From NCBI GenBank assembly GCA_021604265.1, contig BQIY01000152.1:1-6106 (forward strand): a stretch of 6,106 nucleotides of DNA, read 5' to 3'. A program made the translations under genes and the position numbers. The notes under the pieces are model-generated. The model had not been told where the DNA came from, searched no databases, and was given only the letters and a program-made list of their open reading frames with translations. Positions 1 to 5,764 of the stretch are shown piece after piece (the first letter of the stretch is position 1; each line of letters begins with the position of its first letter). The stretch is from Nitrospirales bacterium (GTDB taxonomy: Bacteria; Nitrospirota; Nitrospiria; Nitrospirales; UBA8639).

Positions 1-545
1 TTTTATTCGAGAATCTTTTCGTTTTCCCCTGCAGAATCCCTTGCGCCAATCCAAATCTTCAACGAATAAGACGCAGCCCTATCCCAACCGGGCTCCTAAC
101 ACCAAAAATCATGGGGGTGTCGACTTTTTTAGCTGGCAGAGTTCATCAGAAATACCTAATTATTTAATGACTTTTATGGCACGAGGTTAACCGTATACCC
201 TCGTTTTTTAAAATATTTGTTCATTTTGTCAGATTTTTTTTCACTTTCTGTCTCATTATTTACATTTTCGCATCCGACTCACGCATGAAATAACACTTTA
301 CTTGATTACAATCATAATAAAGTCAATATATTATGAACTAAACTACTAAAAGACACAATAACTGGTATTAATATTGCTTAAATACGTAAATAATATTTTG
401 AGAATATCGAAATTACACAAGAATAAACAAAGAGACTCAATTAAGGCTAAGCTAAAAAGAGCTAACAAGTTCGGCGATACAATAATTCCACGAATCGCAT
501 TAATCGACGCTCAATCGATTTACAAAAAATAGGAGATTTCGAGAC
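1..545. other. Non-coding region upstream of the first PEP-CTERM gene
   Basis: I find no supportable gene here. Bases 1-120 are richer in GC, and two plus-strand frames stay open from the window edge to about 161 and 190. Their translations show no recognisable motif, so they could at most be the tail of something outside the window. From about 160 to 540 the DNA is very AT-rich. This part holds the sigma-54 type promoter at 363-378, a GTCGACTTTTTT box at 119-130 that recurs upstream of the second paralogue, a short inverted repeat TGATT-AC-AATCA at 303-314, and an IHF-like sequence AGTCAATATATTA at 321-333 (one mismatch to WATCAANNNNTTR). The leader from promoter to start codon is about 155 nt. 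Confidence 0.6.
363..378 (+). promoter_or_regulatory. Sigma-54 type -24/-12 promoter of the first PEP-CTERM gene
   Basis: The sequence TGGTAT-TAATA-TTGCT matches the sigma-54 consensus TGGCAC-N5-TTGCW with exact spacing: GG at 364-365, ten bases, GC at 376-377. It lies 168 bp before the ATG, giving a predicted leader of about 155 nt. The same layout recurs before the second paralogue, with TGG..TTA..ATTGCT.A identical in both. That agreement is why I trust it more than a single match in AT-rich DNA. PEP-CTERM/exosortase gene sets are known to be linked to the PrsK/PrsR two-component pair, where PrsR is a sigma-54 activator. Control by such a regulator is inferred, because no regulator gene is in the window. 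Confidence 0.66.
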
Positions 546-1136
546 ATGAAAACAGTAAGTCATATGAGAAAAGCAGCGATAGCCTTATTTTTAGGCTGTT
601 CGTTCCTGCTGCCGACCCCGTCACTCGCGACATCCGTGTTGGGCGGATCCCTGGCAGTTCAAAATGATGGGAATGTCACGGCCACATTTCAGGGTTCCAA
701 TGCTGGCTACGTTAGCTCACTCTATCTGGGGGACACAAAGCTCTTTACCTCAAATCAAACAAGTGGCTCGACATTTGATTTAGGAAACTTTACTGCTGGC
801 ACCCAGTTACAGTTTCGGCTTGAAGTTCATAATACCGGACAGACGTTTTATACTGGAAACGGTGCAAATAATGCCGATGGCCTCGCACATGCCATCGTCA
901 ATGATTCTTTTGGGCAGGGTGAAACATTGGTCAGCTTTGAAGACCTTCTTGGGGGAGGCGACAAGGATTACAATGATTTGATATTCTCTTTCTCCAACAC
1001 CAACACTGAGGTTGATGCAGACACCAACAAAAGCCTCGTGCAAAATCCAGAACCATCCACCGTTCTCTTATTAGGATCAGGGATTATCGGATTAGCTGCT
1101 TGGCGCTTAAGAAAAGAACGATCCCTCAACAAGTAG
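546..1136 (+). CDS. PEP-CTERM sorting domain protein with DUF4114-like domain (paralogue 1)
   Basis: A secreted protein of 196 residues, probably exported by Sec, cut by an exosortase and delivered to the cell surface or exopolysaccharide matrix. The N-terminus has basic residues (K2, R8, K9), then a hydrophobic core at about 10-22, with likely cleavage after the S-L-A at 26-28. Residues 30-150 are rich in Gly, Asn, Ser and Thr and look beta-stranded. The motif FEDLLGGGDKDYND at 131-144 is typical of DUF4114, and its acidic residues may bind calcium. The tail is a classic PEP-CTERM: PEP at 168-170, a hydrophobic span at about 172-186, then basic R187, R189, K190 and R192. The chosen ATG is preceded by AGGAG at 531-535, 10 nt away; the later Met7 lacks this. 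The paralogue at 1838-2410 is about 80% identical over residues 28-150, and this copy has six extra residues in the linker before the PEP motif. A strong terminator follows. The molecular function of the mature domain is unknown, and no exosortase gene is in the window. Confidence 0.93.
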   Translation: MKTVSHMRKAAIALFLGCSFLLPTPSLATSVLGGSLAVQNDGNVTATFQGSNAGYVSSLYLGDTKLFTSNQTSGSTFDLGNFTAGTQLQFRLEVHNTGQTFYTGNGANNADGLAHAIVNDSFGQGETLVSFEDLLGGGDKDYNDLIFSFSNTNTEVDADTNKSLVQNPEPSTVLLLGSGIIGLAAWRLRKERSLNK

Positions 1137-1167
1137 TCTTAGTTTAACCAAAAGCGAGTGTTCTCAC

Positions 1168-1209
1168 ATACCGCTCTTTTCATTTCTTTGAAAAGAGCGG
1201 TATTTTTTT
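1168..1209 (+). terminator. Rho-independent terminator after the first PEP-CTERM gene
   Basis: A perfect 15-bp stem has arms at 1168-1182 and 1189-1203 (ATACCGCTCTTTTCA pairing with TGAAAAGAGCGGTAT), a six-base loop TTTCTT, and seven T at 1203-1209. It begins 31 bp after the stop codon. The opposite strand has no T run after the stem, so it should act only on plus-strand transcripts. It separates the two PEP-CTERM genes into different transcription units. Confidence 0.93.
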
Positions 1210-1218
1210 ATGATTTAG

Positions 1219-1416
1219 GCGACCTGTAATCTACACCGCAGAATGAGGCCCCAGTTCAACAACGTGGCCAGCCCTTCAGCAACACCCGAGATACACCACC
1301 ATCGTCGCCTAAGCGACTTTTAATCAACACCTCAGCAAGAGCCCCAAGTTCAACATTGAGCGGCCCATGAAAACACCTGTACGCCTCTACAACTATCGTC
1401 GTCTAAGCGACCTTTC
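1219..1416. repeat. Imperfect tandem repeat with 94-bp period
   Basis: Two full units (1219-1312 and 1313-1406) begin with GCGAC and end with CTAA, and a third GCGAC starts a partial copy at 1407. The spacing is exactly 94 bp both times. Aligned without gaps, the units match at 58 of 94 positions by my count. Matching is 39 of 45 in the first part and 15 of 19 at the end, with a diverged centre, so indels or rearrangement may hide more similarity there. The junctions form small palindromes, GTCGC-CTAA-GCGAC at 1304-1317 and the near-copy GTCGT-CTAA-GCGAC at 1398-1411. No open frame or known repeat family was recognised. Confidence 0.72.
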
Positions 1417-1590
1417 CTCATAAACTGGAAATTTATTGCATTCGCTATAGACCGCGTCGACTTTTTTCCCACTATTCACAAAATTGAATGTGCCGAATTC
1501 TTTTCAGTTCCACCAACTATCTGTTCATTCATGCTATTTAGGCTCTATTTTATGACGTGAACCTGTCGAAAGTTTTTTCAGATTTCACAT

Positions 1591-1610
1591 TGATGACTTG
1601 CCTTTCATCA
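1591..1610. promoter_or_regulatory. Inverted repeat, possible upstream activator site
   Basis: TGATGA at 1591-1596 and TCATCA at 1605-1610 form a perfect inverted repeat around an 8-base spacer (20 bp in all). Its centre lies about 110 bp upstream of the -12 GC of the promoter at 1698-1713, a usual distance for sigma-54 enhancer-binding proteins. Assignment as a binding site is inference. Six-base arms can arise by chance, and no second copy was found. Confidence 0.35.
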
Positions 1611-1660
1611 GACGGCAGACATGAAGAGAACAAAAAACTTGCAGTAACACGAATCAAAAA

Positions 1661-1682
1661 ACCGAAACGATACGGTTTCGGT
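1661..1682. promoter_or_regulatory. Perfect 8-bp inverted repeat just upstream of the second promoter
   Basis: ACCGAAAC at 1661-1668 and GTTTCGGT at 1675-1682 form a perfect inverted repeat around GATACG. It ends 15 bp before the -24 box at 1698. This is the most symmetrical sequence in the non-coding region and is a likely operator for a dimeric regulator. It is closer to the promoter than most sigma-54 activator sites, so it could be a proximal activator site or a repressor site. It has no T tract, so it is not a terminator. No copy was found before the first paralogue, which may mean the two genes are regulated differently. Confidence 0.5.
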
Positions 1683-1697
1683 CAAACTCTCCCACCT

Positions 1698-1713
1698 TGG
1701 CCTTAGAATTGCT
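1698..1713 (+). promoter_or_regulatory. Sigma-54 type -24/-12 promoter of the second PEP-CTERM gene
   Basis: TGGCCT-TAGAA-TTGCT matches TGGCAC-N5-TTGCW with exact spacing: GG at 1699-1700, ten bases, GC at 1711-1712. The -12 half is perfect. It sits 125 bp before the start codon. It shares spacing and most bases with the element at 363-378, and both genes encode close paralogues, so common sigma-54 control is likely. Confidence 0.72.
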
Positions 1714-1837
1714 CATTTCTCGAATAGAAAAACGAACCTTATTCAAACCGCGGAACAATCTACATGGGCACCATCTTCTCAAAAGGTAGTAAGACAGTAG
1801 TACATTCATACATTGTCATAACTGGAGGAACGCAATC

Positions 1838-2410
1838 ATGAGACCACTGACACACCTCAAAGGGTTCACTCTCGCTCTCATTGGATGTGGCATCTTTTTA
1901 TTTCCCGGGAATTCCATGGCCACCTCCGTTTTGGGAGGAAATATTGTTGTTCAACATGACGGCAATGTCACAGCCACATTTCAGGGAAGCAATGCCGGCT
2001 ATACCAGTTCACTGTATCTGGGAAACACCAAAATTTTCACAACAAATCAAGCCAGTGGCTCAACCTTCAATTTAGGAAACTTTACTGCAGGAACGGCCCT
2101 GAACTTTCGGCTCGAAGTCCACAATACAGGCCACTCATTTTACACCGGTGGCGCAGCCAATAATATCGATGGCATCGCCCATGCCTTCATCGATGATTCA
2201 TTTGGAAACAATGAGACCTTAGTCAGTTTTGAAGATCTTCTTGGTGGCGGGGATAGAGACTATAATGACTTGATTTTCTCTTTTTCAAACACCGAAGCCG
2301 GGGCAAATTTAGTGCAAAATCCTGAACCATCAACGGTCATATTATTAGGATCAGGAATCATGGGATTAGCGGCCTGGCGTTTACGAAATAAACCATCCGT
2401 TAAACAGTAA
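1838..2410 (+). CDS. PEP-CTERM sorting domain protein with DUF4114-like domain (paralogue 2)
   Basis: A 190-residue secreted protein and close paralogue of the product of 546-1136. The signal peptide (about residues 1-28, hydrophobic core at 9-23, M-A-T-S at the cleavage region) has diverged strongly from its paralogue. Residues 28-150 differ at only about 24 positions by my count, with no gap. FEDLLGGGDRDYND at 131-144 is the DUF4114-like acidic motif. The tail has PEP at 162-164, a hydrophobic span at about 166-180, then R181, R183 and K185. The start is supported by GGAGG at 1824-1828, 9 nt before the ATG. A hairpin follows the stop. The conserved mature part with divergent signal, linker and extreme C-terminus suggests selection on the extracellular domain. 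A structural or adhesive role in the surface matrix is plausible but not shown, and the ligand is unknown. Confidence 0.93.
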   Translation: MRPLTHLKGFTLALIGCGIFLFPGNSMATSVLGGNIVVQHDGNVTATFQGSNAGYTSSLYLGNTKIFTTNQASGSTFNLGNFTAGTALNFRLEVHNTGHSFYTGGAANNIDGIAHAFIDDSFGNNETLVSFEDLLGGGDRDYNDLIFSFSNTEAGANLVQNPEPSTVILLGSGIMGLAAWRLRNKPSVKQ

Positions 2411-2439
2411 CCAATACCTTCAACATCCTTAGACATTCT

Positions 2440-2477
2440 GCCCTTTCCATGAAAATGGAAAGGGCGTTGTCTTTTGT
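2440..2477 (+). terminator. Hairpin terminator after the second PEP-CTERM gene
   Basis: A perfect 11-bp stem (GCCCTTTCCAT at 2440-2450 and ATGGAAAGGGC at 2455-2465) closes a GAAA loop. A weak T-rich tail GTTGTCTTTTGT follows. It starts 29 bp after the stop codon. It lies between convergent genes, but on the minus strand it is followed by AGAATG rather than T residues. It should therefore mainly stop plus-strand transcription. I see no clear terminator for the minus-strand operon in 2411-2521. Confidence 0.78.
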
Positions 2478-2521
2478 GGATTCTCAACTCACGCTATGAT
2501 GAGAAGAACGTACACCGCTGC

Positions 2522-3295
2522 TCAAACTCCAAATCCCATGACTCGCAATCGCCAACTCACCCCAACCATGACAGCCGCAACCAACAAGATCACGTAGTCA
2601 AGAACGGTCATTCGTGACTGAGTATAGACATGACGACGACGGCCAGGACTAAACCCTTTCGACTCAAGCGCCATGGCCAAGAGCGTTGTTTGTCGGAGCG
2701 TATGACCAATAAGAGGAACAACCAACGGCGTATACCCGCGAATCTTATCAATAACAGTACCCGAAGAAAGGTCTAATCCTCGGGATCGTTGTGCCTGAAC
2801 AATCGTTCGACTCGAACTCAGCAATGTCGGAACCCAGCGAAACGCAAGAGATAGGGCAAAGCCCATTGAAGGAGGAATACCAAATTGCTGAAGGCTGAGA
2901 GCAAAGTCTTCTAGCTTTGTCGTCGAAAGCAAGAGAATTCCACTCATGACCATGATATTCAGGCGTATCCCCATACCAATCCCAAATATCAACCCCTCCG
3001 CCATGATCGGGATCGAAGCCACATGAAAGACGGGTGTGTGCCCTTCAACAAAAAATGGCCAAAGTACGGCACTGTACAAAAATAACAGGACGAGAAGAAT
3101 CAAGATTTTTCGGATATTGGTGAATGCCTGAGCACTCGCCACTCCAAGCATGACCAGACTCCAGACAATGAAAAGATAGAATGGGTGGGTATACAACAAC
3201 GCGAGGATAAAGAGAGCGAAGACAGCCAGAACCTTCGTACGGGCATCTAACCGATGAATCCAGGTATCACGATCGAGATACAGAGAAATGGTCAT
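2522..3295 (-). CDS. EcfT-type transmembrane (T) component of an ECF importer
   Basis: The T component couples the ATPases to the substrate-binding S component in energy-coupling factor transporters of the inner membrane. The protein has 257 residues, a normal EcfT length. Strongly hydrophobic segments lie at about 22-36, 38-56, 63-82, 95-125 and 231-248. The long cytoplasmic part between the last two carries the two family coupling motifs in variant form: SRG at 171-173 (within QAQRSRGLDL) and SKG at 212-214 (within ALESKGF), where ARG-type triplets are usual. The start at 3295 is chosen because its ATG overlaps the TGA of the upstream gene (ATGA at 3295-3292), the usual sign of translational coupling. 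An upstream ATG at 3349 would add 18 charged residues that only reread the preceding gene. The overlap places it in one operon with the S-A-A' fusion, its obvious partner. Confidence 0.92.
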   Translation of the reverse strand: MTISLYLDRDTWIHRLDARTKVLAVFALFILALLYTHPFYLFIVWSLVMLGVASAQAFTNIRKILILLVLLFLYSAVLWPFFVEGHTPVFHVASIPIMAEGLIFGIGMGIRLNIMVMSGILLLSTTKLEDFALSLQQFGIPPSMGFALSLAFRWVPTLLSSSRTIVQAQRSRGLDLSSGTVIDKIRGYTPLVVPLIGHTLRQTTLLAMALESKGFSPGRRRHVYTQSRMTVLDYVILLVAAVMVGVSWRLRVMGFGV

Positions 3296-5700
3296 GACAA
3301 TCGAAGGGCCGTCTTCACTTCTTCTACGGTCAATAGCGTATGCCCCCAACGTTGACTAAATCTCGTCACGTCTGGGACTTCAAGAGCCGCGTCTTTCATA
3401 CGTGATGGAGCAGAGAAAACTTCACGAGTTGGCGCATCAGCAAAGACCGTCCCATCATGCATCAGCACACAACGGGTCGCATACTCTGCAGCAAGTTGAA
3501 TCGTGTGGGTAATCATGACAATCGTATGTCCATGCTGGTGCAAGAGACGAATCATCTTCATCATACGATCAGTTTCTTGTGCATCAAGCCCCGTCGTCGG
3601 TTCATCGAAAATCAGGATATCCGGTTTCGCAGCGAGCACCGAAGCCACGGCAACACGCTGACGTTCTCCTTTGGTTAAGGAAAATGGGTCTTCGAATCGG
3701 TAGTGACTCACATCCAAACCGACGGCCAGCAACGCGTCCGTAATCCGTCGTTCATATTCATCAGTTGGGAATGCGTGGTTTTTCATGCTAAATCCCACTT
3801 CATCCCATACGGTTTCGGCAAAGATCTGATGGTCGGGATTTTGAAAAACATACCCAACGATACGTGACAATTCACTCATCGACGTATTTTTCGTATCATG
3901 ACCCGCCACAACAATATTACCGACGGATGGAAGCAGAAGTCCGTTAACAAGTTTTCCCAACGTCGTTTTTCCCGACCCATTTTTCCCTAATATTGCGATA
4001 AAATCACCCTGCATGATTTCCAGTGCCACATTGTTGAGCACTCGAATACCTTGAGCATATTCAAAAGAAACACGATCAAAGCGAATCAGCGGCACTGCCC
4101 CACGCTCTACTGAATATGCACCAGTAATACGTTCATCGTTTCGACTCTTGCCACCTTCTGGGATTAACGTGATCCCACGTTCATCTGCTACGCGCCATGC
4201 CTCTTCAACAGTCACCGGTAATGTGGGGAGGTCAAAATTGACAAAACATTCTGCAAGCGGAGACGACGCAAGGCCAAATTTTGCGGTCAGACTCGGAGAG
4301 CGCAATAATGCATGCGGGGTCCCTTCCCAACAAATTTGGCCGTGGTCAAGAACATAGAGACGATCGGCCTTCAGTACATCCGAAGGCTCCTGCTCTGCCA
4401 GAATGATCGTGACACCTTGTTTTTGTAACAGGGCAAAGATATCTTGCAGATCTTGCCGTGCTTGTGGATCAAGATCCGTCATCGGCTGGTCCAAAACCAA
4501 CAGACTCGGATGGCCAACCAACACGGAGGCAAGGACTAACCGTTGACGCTGCCCTCCCGACAATGTCAAAGGATCACGAGAAGAGAAGTCTTCCAGACCA
4601 ACTTGACGCAAAGCCGAGTCAATCTGCTCTCGCAGTTGACTCAACGAAAGGGGCGGATCAAGATACTCCAGAGTATGAGTGATTTCCCGCTCAACATTTG
4701 TTGAAATTAATTGTGTATCAAAATCTTGAAAAACAAGGCCGACTTTTTGAGCTAAACTCGAAACTGACTGATGAACCTGTACTTGGCCATCAATCGTGAG
4801 CACTCCAGAAAATTTCCCAGGAATCAATTTCGGGATCAACCGATTCAGGCAATAACACAATGTTGATTTCCCTGAACCTCGCGCGCCCATGACCGCAACC
4901 CACTCCCCCTTTCGAGCCTGCAACGAAAGATGACTCAACGCGCACTCGTCAGCAGAACGATAGCGAAAGGTGACATCCTCCATCTTGACCATCAATCCAT
5001 CATCTTGAGTCATCGTGGGTAATTCATTCAGATGTTCCGAGTCGAATTGAGTGAATTTCGAACCTGGTAACTCCATTTGCTCATCGTAAAAATCTTGATA
5101 ATACAACCCCCATCGTTTCACACGGGGATACAGAAACACGAGCAACGGCGGTCCGAGCAGCATTCCCATGACGACATTATTCAAAAAAATGGCGGGAGCA
5201 AGAACCATAAAAGGGAGCAACCCTAATAATTCAACGCCCCAAGCGATCGTCACCGCACACACAGCAGATGACACCACGCAAACCATCATCAGTTCCGCGC
5301 CTTGCTTCCACGATTTCAGATACGGAGGATTTCCAGATGAAAACGGACCAAGCTTTCCCCACATGACATACGGAATCCAGCCCAAAAAAAAGTTGCCTAA
5401 GAACCCAAAAACACTGGCTGGACCTAATGTGCCAAAGCAATCGCCTATCAGGTTACCGATTCCTGCCCCCCAAGCGGCCGCGGGACCAAAGAGAAGAGAG
5501 GAAACGAGAGGAATGGCATTCGCAGGACGTAGCTCAACAAAGCCTGGAATAATAGGTATACCAACTTTGAAAGGAATAAGAATGGCCGCGTAGATTGCGG
5601 CAATTTGAGCCGTTAATACTATCAGCGTCGTGTTTCGCCAAACCGATGTCAAGGAAGACATTCCACCACACGAAGACCAGCACGAGCGAGCACGATTCAT
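3292..5700 (-). CDS. Fused ECF transporter protein: S-component-like domain plus two ABC ATPase domains
   Basis: One 802-residue chain that joins parts usually encoded separately. Residues 24-192 contain about six hydrophobic segments with Gly/Asn-rich membrane motifs (LRPANAIP, GNLIGD, GFLGNFFLG), resembling an ECF substrate-binding S component; the substrate is unknown. ABC1 (about 237-460) has Walker A GARGSGKST (272-280), Q325, signature LSGGQ (380-384) and Walker B ending D404-Q405. The expected catalytic Glu is Gln, and Q437 replaces the switch His. ABC2 (about 537-760) has Walker A GKNGSGKTT (572-580), Q620, altered signature LTKGE (675-679), D699-E700 and H732. Each ATPase is followed by an ECF-type tail containing TVEE (497-500 and 791-794). 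The start is uncertain: ATG 5700 follows an in-frame stop but has no clear ribosome binding site, and Met14 (5661) is an alternative that keeps the first membrane helix. It overlaps the EcfT gene by 4 bp and lies 64 bp after an EgtB-like gene. Confidence 0.92.
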   Translation of the reverse strand: MNRARSCWSSCGGMSSLTSVWRNTTLIVLTAQIAAIYAAILIPFKVGIPIIPGFVELRPANAIPLVSSLLFGPAAAWGAGIGNLIGDCFGTLGPASVFGFLGNFFLGWIPYVMWGKLGPFSSGNPPYLKSWKQGAELMMVCVVSSAVCAVTIAWGVELLGLLPFMVLAPAIFLNNVVMGMLLGPPLLVFLYPRVKRWGLYYQDFYDEQMELPGSKFTQFDSEHLNELPTMTQDDGLMVKMEDVTFRYRSADECALSHLSLQARKGEWVAVMGARGSGKSTLCYCLNRLIPKLIPGKFSGVLTIDGQVQVHQSVSSLAQKVGLVFQDFDTQLISTNVEREITHTLEYLDPPLSLSQLREQIDSALRQVGLEDFSSRDPLTLSGGQRQRLVLASVLVGHPSLLVLDQPMTDLDPQARQDLQDIFALLQKQGVTIILAEQEPSDVLKADRLYVLDHGQICWEGTPHALLRSPSLTAKFGLASSPLAECFVNFDLPTLPVTVEEAWRVADERGITLIPEGGKSRNDERITGAYSVERGAVPLIRFDRVSFEYAQGIRVLNNVALEIMQGDFIAILGKNGSGKTTLGKLVNGLLLPSVGNIVVAGHDTKNTSMSELSRIVGYVFQNPDHQIFAETVWDEVGFSMKNHAFPTDEYERRITDALLAVGLDVSHYRFEDPFSLTKGERQRVAVASVLAAKPDILIFDEPTTGLDAQETDRMMKMIRLLHQHGHTIVMITHTIQLAAEYATRCVLMHDGTVFADAPTREVFSAPSRMKDAALEVPDVTRFSQRWGHTLLTVEEVKTALRLS

Positions 5701-5764
5701 GATGGACCAAGTCGGTTAGGTGGGAATCAAGAGCGAGATAAGCGTTAGCCTCTCCCCCTTCACA
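5701..5764 (-). other. Short gap between the EgtB-like and transporter genes
   Basis: The 64-bp spacer has no terminator-like hairpin with a T run, so read-through from the EgtB-like gene into the transporter is likely. Read on the minus strand it contains the very Shine-Dalgarno-like AAGGGGGAGAGG (5760-5749), but this is about 48 nt from the annotated ATG. The transporter frame has a stop (TAA, 5718-5716) between the two, so the element cannot serve the long frame by direct extension. Confidence 0.6.

Larger units (their letters stand above)
1137..1837. other. Long non-coding region between the two PEP-CTERM paralogues
   Basis: About 700 bp without a supportable gene. In order it holds the terminator of the first gene, a degenerate 94-bp tandem repeat (1219-1416), a GTCGACTTTTTT box (1456-1467) like that at 119-130, two perfect inverted repeats (1591-1610 and 1661-1682), and a sigma-54 type promoter (1698-1713). 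A leader of about 115 nt follows, ending in the ribosome binding site GGAGG at 1824-1828. Further short words shared with the first upstream region are TGTTCATT (218 and 1522) and TCAGATTT (229 and 1578), in the same order. This suggests that the regulatory regions were duplicated with the genes and then diverged, though such short AT-rich matches are individually weak. Confidence 0.6.

Noticed and set aside
2..190. Open frames reading in from the left window edge
   Set aside because: Two frames are open at once, neither shows a motif or start, and composition gives no support. A partial gene cannot be claimed.
177..192. TGGCAC at 177-182 as a sigma-54 -24 box
   Set aside because: The hexamer is perfect, but the required GC at the -12 position is absent (TAACC follows the 5-base spacer). 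The element at 363-378 fits both halves.
1219..1416. 94-bp repeat as a CRISPR array or integron attC sites
   Set aside because: Similarity runs through much of each unit instead of alternating short repeat and unique spacer, only two units exist, and no attC core sites or integrase/cas genes are present.
807..2487. Overlapping frames within the PEP-CTERM genes (807-1043 minus, 1881-2075 plus, 2260-2487 minus)
   Set aside because: They are out-of-frame shadows of well-supported secreted proteins and show no domain of their own.
2466..2521. Hairpin TTCTCA...TGAGAA as terminator of the minus-strand operon
   Set aside because: Only a six-base stem with a long loop and no T run on the minus strand.
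3457..4682. Several 69-74 codon plus-strand frames (3457-3678, 4148-4357, 4458-4682)
   Set aside because: All are antisense to the conserved ATPase domains, whose Walker and signature motifs fix the true frame.
5168..5593. 141-codon plus-strand open frame opposite the transporter gene
   Set aside because: It lies wholly antisense to the membrane domain of the fusion protein, has no recognisable motif, and is explained by the codon pattern of the real gene.
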